Assembly: GCA_937995555.1 (NCBI GenBank)
Contig: CALKJX010000167.1
Span: 1-6,145 of the forward strand
Direction: 5' to 3'
Source of the DNA: an uncultured Elioraea sp.
GTDB taxonomy: Bacteria; Pseudomonadota; Alphaproteobacteria; Acetobacterales; Acetobacteraceae
DNA length: 6,145 nucleotides
Shown here: positions 1 through 5,612 of the stretch, piece after piece
Layout: each line of letters starts with the position of its first letter
Numbering within the stretch: the first letter of the stretch is position 1
Position numbers and translations under genes: made by a program
The notes under the pieces: model-generated
Told to the model about the DNA's origin: nothing
Databases searched by the model: none
What the model saw: the letters and a program-made list of their open reading frames with translations, nothing else

Positions 1-747
1 GCTGCGGCCCGCGGCGGCGAGCAGCGAGGCCGCCGCGAGAAGCTGCTGCTGCTCCACCGCATCCAGCTCCGCCGCCGAGAGCCGGCGCGCGGTCGCATCG
101 TCGCCCGCCATGGCGGAGACGAAGGCGAGGTTGTGGCGCACGCGCACATCGGTGTTGCCGTCGCGGCGCAGGCGCTGGAGCATCTCCTTGGCCTCGCCGG
201 GCGAGCCGGTCAGCGCGAGCGAGAGCGCGAGGTTGTTGCGCAGCCCCTCATGCGCGGGCGCGCGCCTCAGCCCCTCGCGGTAGCGTTCCTGCGCGAGCTC
301 GTGCTCGCCCGAGATGTCGGCGATCACCCCGAGGCCGTTCAGGGCGTCCGGGTCGCCCGGCGACTGTTCAAGCAGGCGCTGGAAGCTCTGCCCGGCCGTG
401 CGGAGATCGTCGGCGCGGAGCTGCGTCCGGCCGAGGGCGAGCAGCAGCGTGCGGTCGCGCGGGCGGCGGGCAAGCGCCTGCTCCAGCACCAGCACGGCCT
501 CGGCATGCAGGCCGCGATCGGCGAGGGCGCGGGCGAACCGCGCCTGCACCTCGGCGTTGTCGGGCTCGGCCCGGGCGGCGTTGCGGTAGATCGACAGCGC
601 CACCTCGTGGTTGTTGTGCGTCTCCGCCGCGGCGGCGAGGCGCAGCCGCTCATGCGCCGAGGGCGCGCGCGACGCCTGCTGGCCCGCCGTGGCGCAGCCC
701 GAGAGCAGCACGGCGAGGCAGAGCGATCGGGTCAGCCAGCGAGCCAT
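1..747 (-). CDS. tadD: TadD TPR lipoprotein (C-terminus outside window)
   Basis: I translated this frame from the ATG at 745-747; it stays open for 249 codons to the window edge. TadD is a tetratricopeptide-repeat lipoprotein thought to help secretin assembly, comparable to pilotins such as PilF/PilW. Residues 1-18 are a lipoprotein signal ending in LLSGC (residues 14-18, lipidated Cys18, Ala at +2, so outer-membrane sorting is expected). The mature part carries several TPR-like helical pairs between about residues 46 and 222. Examples are HEVALSIYRNAARAEPDNAE (48-67), HAEAVLVLEQALARRPRD (81-98), a unit ending PGDPDALNGLGVIAD (130-144), HELAQERYREGLRRAPAHEG (149-168) and RNNLALSLALTGSPGEAKEM (170-189). 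The late VRHNLAFVSAMAGDDATARRL (204-224; conserved Asn206 and Gly215) is typical of TadD. Family members are usually about 250-290 aa, so only a short tail should be missing. An AGAGG five bases upstream of the start overlaps the tadC stop. Confidence 0.92.
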   Translation of the reverse strand, partial: MARWLTRSLCLAVLLSGCATAGQQASRAPSAHERLRLAAAAETHNNHEVALSIYRNAARAEPDNAEVQARFARALADRGLHAEAVLVLEQALARRPRDRTLLLALGRTQLRADDLRTAGQSFQRLLEQSPGDPDALNGLGVIADISGEHELAQERYREGLRRAPAHEGLRNNLALSLALTGSPGEAKEMLQRLRRDGNTDVRVRHNLAFVSAMAGDDATARRLSAAELDAVEQQQLLAAASLLAAAGRS

Positions 748-752
748 GTCAG

Positions 753-757
753 CCTCT
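753..757 (-). promoter_or_regulatory. Ribosome binding site of tadD
   Basis: The minus strand reads AGAGG five bases before the tadD ATG and overlaps the TAG stop of tadC. It supports both the tadD start and close translational linkage to tadC. Confidence 0.6.
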
Positions 758-1715
758 AGCGGTTGAAGGAGCCGATGAGCTGCACGAAGGACGGACCCGC
801 GAGCAGCAGCACAAGGCACGGCAGGATGAACAGCGTCAGCGGCAGCACCAGCAGCGCCGGCAGCTTGGCCGCCTTCTCCTCGAACTCGATCAGCCTCTCG
901 TGCCGCATCTCGGCCGAGAGCGTGCGCAGCGCCTGGCCGAGCGGCGTGCCATACTGGATGGTCTGCGCGAGCGTGGTGGCAAGCCGGCGCAGCCCCTGGA
1001 CATCCGTGCGCTCGCCCAGATTGAGCAGCGCCTGGCGACGGTCGGAGAGCAGGCGAAGCTCGTTCGACAGCGTCGTGAACTCGGTGGCGATCGGCGGGTT
1101 GGACGGTGCCATCTCCGACGCCACACGTTCGACCATGCTCTCAAGGCCGAGCCCGGCCTCGGCGCAGATCACCATCAGGTCGAGCGTGTCGGCGAGGCCC
1201 ATGCGGAGCTGCTTCACATACCGCTTGTGCATCCAGCCGAGCACCCAGTTCGGCCCCAGCATCCCGACCAGCAGACCGCCGGCCACCAGCATCGTCTGCC
1301 TGAAGCCGGTCGTGCCTTGCAGCTCCGTGATGCCGTAGGTCGCCGCGGGGATCGCCAGCAGCAGCACGACCTTCAGCCCGATCACCAGCGGCACCACCTG
1401 CTGCGGCCGATAGCCGGCGGCGGCGACGCTGCGTTCGAGGTCGCGCCGGTCCTTGTCGGACAGCAGTGCGCTGCCGCCGAGGGCGTTGCCGATCGTGCGC
1501 AGCAGCCCGGTGATCAGACCCGCCCCCTGCGAGCGCCGCGGCCCCGTGTGGGCGGCGCCCTTGCCGACACTCGCGATCCTCCCGGCGAGCCGGCGCTCCA
1601 GGCTGTCGCGCGCCGACAGCCAGGCGGCCAGCAGGATCAGCCCCAGCACGGCGATGCCGATCGCGGTCGCGAGCGCGATCGCGTAGCGCCCGGAGATGTC
1701 GGGCAGGGGGATCAT
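756..1715 (-). CDS. tadC: TadC inner-membrane pilus platform protein (319 aa)
   Basis: TadC (CpaH) is the second GspF-domain membrane protein of the Tad platform and probably complexes with TadB. Visible hydrophobic segments lie at about residues 12-33, 108-128, 141-160 and 285-306. The T2SSF domain runs from about 172 to 295. It contains the TadC hallmark ADTLDLMVICAEAGLGLESM (175-194), then RTDVQGLRRLATTLAQTIQYG (236-256; Gln251 and Gly256 in the conserved block), GTPLGQALRTLSAEMR at 256-271, and EEKAAKLPALLVLPLTLFILP (279-299). The ATG start (1713-1715) overlaps the tadB stop, and no good Shine-Dalgarno is seen upstream, so translation is probably coupled to tadB. tadD follows after 8 bases. 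Nothing is unusual in length or motifs. Confidence 0.96.
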   Translation of the reverse strand: MIPLPDISGRYAIALATAIGIAVLGLILLAAWLSARDSLERRLAGRIASVGKGAAHTGPRRSQGAGLITGLLRTIGNALGGSALLSDKDRRDLERSVAAAGYRPQQVVPLVIGLKVVLLLAIPAATYGITELQGTTGFRQTMLVAGGLLVGMLGPNWVLGWMHKRYVKQLRMGLADTLDLMVICAEAGLGLESMVERVASEMAPSNPPIATEFTTLSNELRLLSDRRQALLNLGERTDVQGLRRLATTLAQTIQYGTPLGQALRTLSAEMRHERLIEFEEKAAKLPALLVLPLTLFILPCLVLLLAGPSFVQLIGSFNR

Positions 1716-2683
1716 GTCACCGCGAGGCTGCGGCGGATCATGCCGCGCATGGTGAGCACGCCGAGGACGAGCAGGCCGAACGCCATCGCCGCCACCATCG
1801 GCCCCTTCTCGTGGGTGAAGTAGAACTGCAGATAGCCCGGGTTCAGCACCGAGAGCGCGGCGAGGGCGACGAACGGGATGACGGTGAGGATCACCGCCGA
1901 CATCCGCGCCTGGCCCGCGAGTGCGCGGCCGCGCGCGGCCGTCTGCACGCGCTTGCGCACCACGTCGGCGAGGTTCTCCAGCGTCTCGGTGAGGCTGCCG
2001 CCGGTCTGCTGCTGCAAGGTGATCGTGACGGCGAAGAACCCGTATTCGCGCAACCCGGTGCGGCTGTAGAGATTGAGAAGGCTCGTCTCGATCGGCACGC
2101 CGATCGCCTGTTCGGCTGCCACCTGCGCGAACTCGCGCCGCGTCGGCTCGGGGCTCTCGCGCGTGATGGTGCGGATCGCCTCGGTGACGGGGATGCCGGC
2201 CTTCAGCGCGCGCACGATCATGCCCATCGCGTCGGGCATCTGCCGGAACAACTGCTCGCGGTAGTTCGAGGTGCCGTAGGCGAACACCGACCGGGCGATC
2301 AGGACGGTGGCGGCGATGCCGCCCGCGATCGCGAGCGGACGCCCGAGCATCGCGGCGATCAGCATGCCGCTGATCGCGCCGCCGACGGCCGCCAACACCA
2401 GCACGAGCGGCCAGGGCGCGGGATGCTCCTGCGGCCGGGAGGGGTTGAGCGCGATCAGCCGCGCCAGCCGGTGACCGGGCGAGGCGGTGTTGCGCTGGAT
2501 GATCTGGATGCCGGTCTGCTGCGTCGTCTCGCGGCGCCGGCGCGACTGGGCGGTCGCCTCGTCCAGGCGGCGCGCGAGGCGCTGGTTGCGGATCTCCAGC
2601 AGCAGCAGGATCGCGCTGCCGAGCCCGACAAGGACCAGGATCACCAGCGCGATGGTCGTCGGCGAGGCGTGGGCGAGGGGCAT
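1712..2683 (-). CDS. tadB: TadB inner-membrane pilus platform protein (323 aa)
   Basis: TadB (CpaG in Caulobacter-type naming) is a type II secretion F/GspF-domain integral membrane protein that pairs with TadC to form the platform on which CpaF acts. Hydrophobic segments are visible at about residues 11-29, 92-111, 117-135, 262-280 and 295-312. The cytoplasmic T2SSF domain spans about 145-255. It includes the amphipathic block QMPDAMGMIVRALKAGIPVTEAI (148-170), typical of TadB, and QQTGGSL at 225-231. The open frame extends upstream to 2749, but those codons overlap the cpaF end and read unlike the family. The ATG at 2681-2683 lies four bases after the cpaF stop and starts MPLAHASP directly before the first membrane helix. 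A strong GGAGGAG sits ten bases upstream, within the last cpaF codons. The stop TGA overlaps the tadC ATG as ATGA. Length is normal for the family. Confidence 0.95.
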   Translation of the reverse strand: MPLAHASPTTIALVILVLVGLGSAILLLLEIRNQRLARRLDEATAQSRRRRETTQQTGIQIIQRNTASPGHRLARLIALNPSRPQEHPAPWPLVLVLAAVGGAISGMLIAAMLGRPLAIAGGIAATVLIARSVFAYGTSNYREQLFRQMPDAMGMIVRALKAGIPVTEAIRTITRESPEPTRREFAQVAAEQAIGVPIETSLLNLYSRTGLREYGFFAVTITLQQQTGGSLTETLENLADVVRKRVQTAARGRALAGQARMSAVILTVIPFVALAALSVLNPGYLQFYFTHEKGPMVAAMAFGLLVLGVLTMRGMIRRSLAVT

Positions 2684-2687
2684 CGCC

Positions 2688-4085
2688 TCAGAACTCCTCC
2701 AGCGCGGCGAGCCAGGCCCGATCGAGACCGAAATACTCCAGCCGCGCAATGAAGCCGGGGCGGATGCCGGCGGCCCGGTAGCGCCCGCGGATCCGGCCCT
2801 GGCTGTCCTCGCCCTCGTACTCGAAGGCGACGAGGTCGTTCATCGTGATGACCTCGCCTTCGAGGCCGCGCACCTCGCTCACCTGGATCACGCGGCGCGT
2901 GCCGTCGCGCATGCGCTCGATCTGGATGATCATGTCGAGCGCCGAGGCGATCTGCGTGCGGATCGCCTTCACCGGCAGGCCGAAGCTGCCCATCTGCACC
3001 ATGTTCTCGACGCGGATCAGCGCGTCGCGCGCGCTGTTCGCGTGCAGCGTGCCGAGCGAGCCGTCATGGCCGGTGTTCATGGCCTGGAGCATGTCGAACG
3101 CTTCGGGCCCGCGCACCTCGCCGAGGATGATGCGGTCGGGGCGCATGCGCAGCGCGTTCTTCACCAGGTCGCGCTGGGTGATCTCGCCCTTGCCTTCCAG
3201 GTTCGCCGGCCGCGTCTCCAGCCGCACGACATGCGGCTGCTGGAGCTGGAGCTCGGCCGCGTCCTCGATCGTGACGATGCGCTCGCTGTGGTCGATCAGC
3301 CGGCTCAGCGCGTTGAGCAGCGTGGTCTTGCCCGACCCGGTGCCGCCTGAGATCAGGATGTTGAGGCGGCAGCGCGCGGCGATCTCGAGCAGCCGCGCGA
3401 CCGGCGCGGTGAGCGAGCCGAACTCGACCATGCGCGCGAAGTCGATCCGCTTGCGCGCGAATTTGCGGATCGAGATGCAGGGTCCGTCGAGGGCGAGCGG
3501 CGGCAGGATGATGTTGACGCGGCTGCCATCGGCCAGTCGGGCATCCACCATCGGGCTCGACTCGTCGACGCGGCGGCCGACCGCGGCGGCGATCTTCTGC
3601 GCGATCGTCGCCGCGTGGGCGGAGTCGCGGAAGCGCGCATCCAACTTCTGCAGCTTGCCGCCCGCCTCGACATAGACGCTGTGGGGACCGTTCACCATGA
3701 TGTCGGTGATGGTCTCGTCGGCGAGCAGGGGTTCGAGCGGGCCGAGGCCGACCATGTCGTCGGCGATGTCGCGGGCGAGCGCGGCCTGTTCACGCGCGGA
3801 GAGCTCGATCCGGTGCTTGTCGGCGATCTGGTGGATCAGCCGCTCCAGCTCCGCGCGCAGCCGCTCGCCCGGCAGCTCGGCGGCGAGGGTCGGATCGACC
3901 TGCTCCATGACCAGGCTCCAGAGCCTGGTGCGCGACGCCGTCGCGGCGGGCGGGGCGGCGAGCGCCGGCATGGCGGGCGCGGCCGGGCGCACGATCGGCA
4001 CCGCCGCCTGCGGCGGCGGGGGCGGCGGCGCACGCTCCGCCCGCGGCGGCAGCGCCGGTTCGGTGCGGCGGCCGAAACCGCTCAT
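2688..4085 (-). CDS. cpaF: CpaF/TadA pilus assembly motor ATPase (465 aa)
   Basis: CpaF/TadA is the hexameric secretion ATPase (GspE/VirB11 superfamily) that powers Flp pilus assembly at the inner face of the cytoplasmic membrane. Residues 10-50 are a Pro/Ala-rich, probably disordered leader with six prolines at 20-25. About 55-125 is the helical N-terminal region, with GLGPLEPLL at 113-121 and the family motif TDIMVNGP at 127-134. The ATPase core carries Walker A GGTGSGKTT (247-255, Lys253), the Asp box RIVTIEDAAELQL (269-281), Walker B RIILGEVRG with Glu323, and the His box TGHDGSLGTLHANS (338-351). All catalytic elements are intact. An in-frame GTG at 4107-4109 would add eight residues. 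I choose the ATG at 4083-4085 because it forms an ATGA overlap with the cpaE stop and begins MSGFGRR. No clear Shine-Dalgarno precedes it, so reinitiation after cpaE is likely. TadB, its membrane partner, begins four bases after the stop. Confidence 0.97.
   Translation of the reverse strand: MSGFGRRTEPALPPRAERAPPPPPPQAAVPIVRPAAPAMPALAAPPAATASRTRLWSLVMEQVDPTLAAELPGERLRAELERLIHQIADKHRIELSAREQAALARDIADDMVGLGPLEPLLADETITDIMVNGPHSVYVEAGGKLQKLDARFRDSAHAATIAQKIAAAVGRRVDESSPMVDARLADGSRVNIILPPLALDGPCISIRKFARKRIDFARMVEFGSLTAPVARLLEIAARCRLNILISGGTGSGKTTLLNALSRLIDHSERIVTIEDAAELQLQQPHVVRLETRPANLEGKGEITQRDLVKNALRMRPDRIILGEVRGPEAFDMLQAMNTGHDGSLGTLHANSARDALIRVENMVQMGSFGLPVKAIRTQIASALDMIIQIERMRDGTRRVIQVSEVRGLEGEVITMNDLVAFEYEGEDSQGRIRGRYRAAGIRPGFIARLEYFGLDRAWLAALEEF
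2694..2700 (-). promoter_or_regulatory. Ribosome binding site of tadB, inside the end of cpaF
   Basis: The minus strand reads GGAGGAG ten bases upstream of the tadB ATG. It encodes the Glu-Glu of the CpaF C-terminus (LEEF). It decides the tadB start at 2683 over the longer frame that would begin at 2749. It is the strongest Shine-Dalgarno in the window. A second weak GAGG (2686-2689) overlaps the cpaF stop. Confidence 0.7.
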
Positions 4086-5314
4086 CGGCCGAACAGGCGG
4101 CCGAGCCACCCGCCTGTGCGCGCGCCGATGCGCACCCCGGAGACCTCCTTGGTCAGCGCCTGCATGGCCGCGCGGAACGTCTTGTTGCGTGCGGCCGCCG
4201 GCACGCCGAGATCGGCAGCGAGCGCGAGATGCTTGGGGATGTCGGGGATCTCGAAGTCGAGCTTCGATTGCAGCCCGCGTTCGACCAGTTTGGCGGCCAC
4301 GCCGCCCGGCATGCCGGCATGGTTCAGCACCGTCACCGCCTTGTCCGAGCCCGTCACCGCGGTGAGCATGGCCTTGAAGCGGGCAGCGTCGCGGATCGAG
4401 ACGACGTCGGGCGTCATGACCAGGAGGCGCATCTGCGCCATCGTGTAGAGCGAGAGCAGCGCCGCGTCGGCCGGTGTGGGCATGTCGACGACGATGTAGT
4501 TGAAGCGGCGGCGCAGCAGCGTCATCAGCCGCGACACGCCCTCCGCCGTCGGCGTGGGCGGCGTCTCGAACGCCTCCTCGGCGGCGAGCAGCCGCAGCCG
4601 GTCCGACACGTTGACCGCCGTGCGCTCGAGGAACAGCGCATCGACGCGCTCCGGCTCCTCCAGCGCGACGCGCAACCCCGCACCGGCCTTGACGCCGAGC
4701 ATGGTCGTGGCCGCGCCGGTCTGCAGGTTGAGGTCGAGCAGCGCCACATAGCCGCGCGTGCTCTCGGCGAGCTGGACGGCGAGATTGACCGCGACGGTGG
4801 TGGTGCCGACGCCGCCATGGGTGCCCGATACCGTGATGATGCGCCCGCCAACCTGTTCGGCGCCGCCCGGCATCCGCCCGTGCACGACCGGCAGGAACAG
4901 CCGTGCGACGTTGTCGCGCGTCAGCGGCTTGTAGAGATACTCGACGACGCCGAGGCCGCGCGTGATCTCGCGGTAGAAGCCCATGTCGGTGCGGTCGCCG
5001 ATCACCAGCACCTTCACGTCGGGCTCGCAGACGCTGGCGAGATCATCGAGTGCCACGAGCGGATCGCTGGTGCCGCTGACATCGACGATCAGCACCTGCG
5101 GCGTCGGGCTGCGCGCGAGTTCGCGGATGGCGACGCTGACATTGCCGCGCACCAGGGTGAGCTTGTCGGCGAGGTCGGCCATGGCGGTCCGCAGCGCGGC
5201 CTCGGCCTCGGGGTCGGCCGTGTAGGCGGCGACCAGCGGCCGGCTCAGCACGATCGGCCGCGCGGCGGGCTCGGCGGCGGCCGAGTCGGCAGTCTTCTTC
5301 TCGAGATCCAGCAT
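4082..5314 (-). CDS. cpaE: CpaE/TadZ pilus localisation ATPase (410 aa)
   Basis: CpaE/TadZ is a cytoplasmic ParA/MinD-like ATPase that marks the site of Tad secretion machine assembly, often a cell pole, and recruits other Tad proteins. Residues about 22-145 form a receiver-like domain: VLIVDVSG with Asp78 where a phosphoacceptor would be, and YKP with Lys129 where the conserved receiver lysine would be. The acidic pair usual after the first strand is not evident, so it is probably a pseudo-receiver. Residues about 157-385 are the P-loop domain. Its Walker A reads GTHGGVGTTT (residues 164-173), its switch-like strand is LLDLNLQTG (192-200), and its Walker B-like strand is YIVVDMP with Asp277. 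Both lysines of the ParA/MinD consensus (KGGxGKT) are replaced, by His166 and Thr171. The protein ends in the basic/aromatic tail WLGRLFGR. The ATG start has GGAGGG four bases upstream. The stop overlaps the cpaF start as ATGA. Length is normal for CpaE. Confidence 0.95.
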   Translation of the reverse strand: MLDLEKKTADSAAAEPAARPIVLSRPLVAAYTADPEAEAALRTAMADLADKLTLVRGNVSVAIRELARSPTPQVLIVDVSGTSDPLVALDDLASVCEPDVKVLVIGDRTDMGFYREITRGLGVVEYLYKPLTRDNVARLFLPVVHGRMPGGAEQVGGRIITVSGTHGGVGTTTVAVNLAVQLAESTRGYVALLDLNLQTGAATTMLGVKAGAGLRVALEEPERVDALFLERTAVNVSDRLRLLAAEEAFETPPTPTAEGVSRLMTLLRRRFNYIVVDMPTPADAALLSLYTMAQMRLLVMTPDVVSIRDAARFKAMLTAVTGSDKAVTVLNHAGMPGGVAAKLVERGLQSKLDFEIPDIPKHLALAADLGVPAAARNKTFRAAMQALTKEVSGVRIGARTGGWLGRLFGR

Positions 5315-5318
5315 CCGA

Positions 5319-5324
5319 CCCTCC
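5319..5324 (-). promoter_or_regulatory. Ribosome binding site of cpaE
   Basis: The minus strand reads GGAGGG four bases before the cpaE ATG (5312-5314). It sits in the 20-base gap between the cpaD-like gene and cpaE, the largest intergenic space in the window, and it supports the chosen start. The spacing is slightly short but workable. Confidence 0.7.
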
Positions 5325-5334
5325 GGGTTCCAGC

Positions 5335-5607
5335 CTAGCGACCGACCTGCGATGCGCGGACGTCCGGCAGCGGCTTGAGGTCGTCGTCCTCGAGCCGCTC
5401 GATCGCGTTCGTCGCCTGGCGGCCCCGCCCGGACGGATCACCGACACCCTGCCGCAGATGCGAGGGGTCGGCGATCATCGCGCGCAGGTTCGCGGCATTG
5501 GCGCCGCTCGGGCGCCAGGTGCCCTCGCGCTGGCTCGGATCGCTCGTCACGCCGCAGCCGGACACCAGCAGGAGGGCCGCCAGGGCCGGAACGAGACCGC
5601 GTGGCAT
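5335..5607 (-). CDS. cpaD: Short CpaD-like pilus assembly lipoprotein (90 aa)
   Basis: This is a 90-residue predicted lipoprotein lying where cpaD sits in alphaproteobacterial cpa operons, between the secretin and cpaE. Residues 1-18 form a lipoprotein signal: M-P-R, a hydrophobic stretch (about residues 5-15) and the lipobox LVSGC, with Cys18 as lipidation site and Gly at +2, which favours outer-membrane sorting. The mature part (residues 37-71) carries NLRAMIADPSHL followed by a G-rich turn and TNAIERL. This resembles the C-terminal motif of CpaD (roughly NLAAMVADPxDL...G...A..I). CpaD proteins are usually around 200 aa, so the larger N-terminal half is absent here, with no sign of a frameshift. 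The ATG at 5605-5607 has a GGAG at 5616-5619, and the gene starts 5 bases after the secretin stop, so expression is probably coupled. CpaD function is poorly known; a secretin accessory role is inferred. The family call rests on the motif, the signal and the position. Confidence 0.72.
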   Translation of the reverse strand: MPRGLVPALAALLLVSGCGVTSDPSQREGTWRPSGANAANLRAMIADPSHLRQGVGDPSGRGRQATNAIERLEDDDLKPLPDVRASQVGR

Positions 5608-5612
5608 GGCGC

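Noticed and set aside
1926..1941. Perfect 16-base palindrome CGGCCGCGCGCGGCCG
   Set aside because: It lies in the tadB coding region over Ala/Arg/Gly codons. Such GC palindromes arise readily at this composition, and no second copy or operator-like context was seen.
2684..2749. An N-terminal extension of TadB by 22 residues
   Set aside because: It would overlap the cpaF coding end by about 60 bases and reads unlike the family. The ATG at 2681-2683 has a strong GGAGGAG upstream and sits just before the first membrane helix.
133..2752. Long plus-strand open frames opposite tadD, tadC and tadB (133-759, 900-1823, 1811-2752)
   Set aside because: Their translations are Arg/His/Gln/Ala/Gly-rich with no recognisable domain, and they lie entirely antisense to genes with clear family motifs. 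G/C-rich third positions create such shadow frames.
4086..4109. GTG start adding eight residues to CpaF
   Set aside because: The ATG in the ATGA overlap is the simpler start, and the extra residues (Arg/Pro-rich) show no family feature. Not fully excluded.
3615..5338. Long plus-strand open frames opposite cpaF and cpaE (3615-4448, 4229-5338)
   Set aside because: They show the same composition artefact: no domains, biased residues, and the opposite strand encodes intact, well-conserved CpaF and CpaE.
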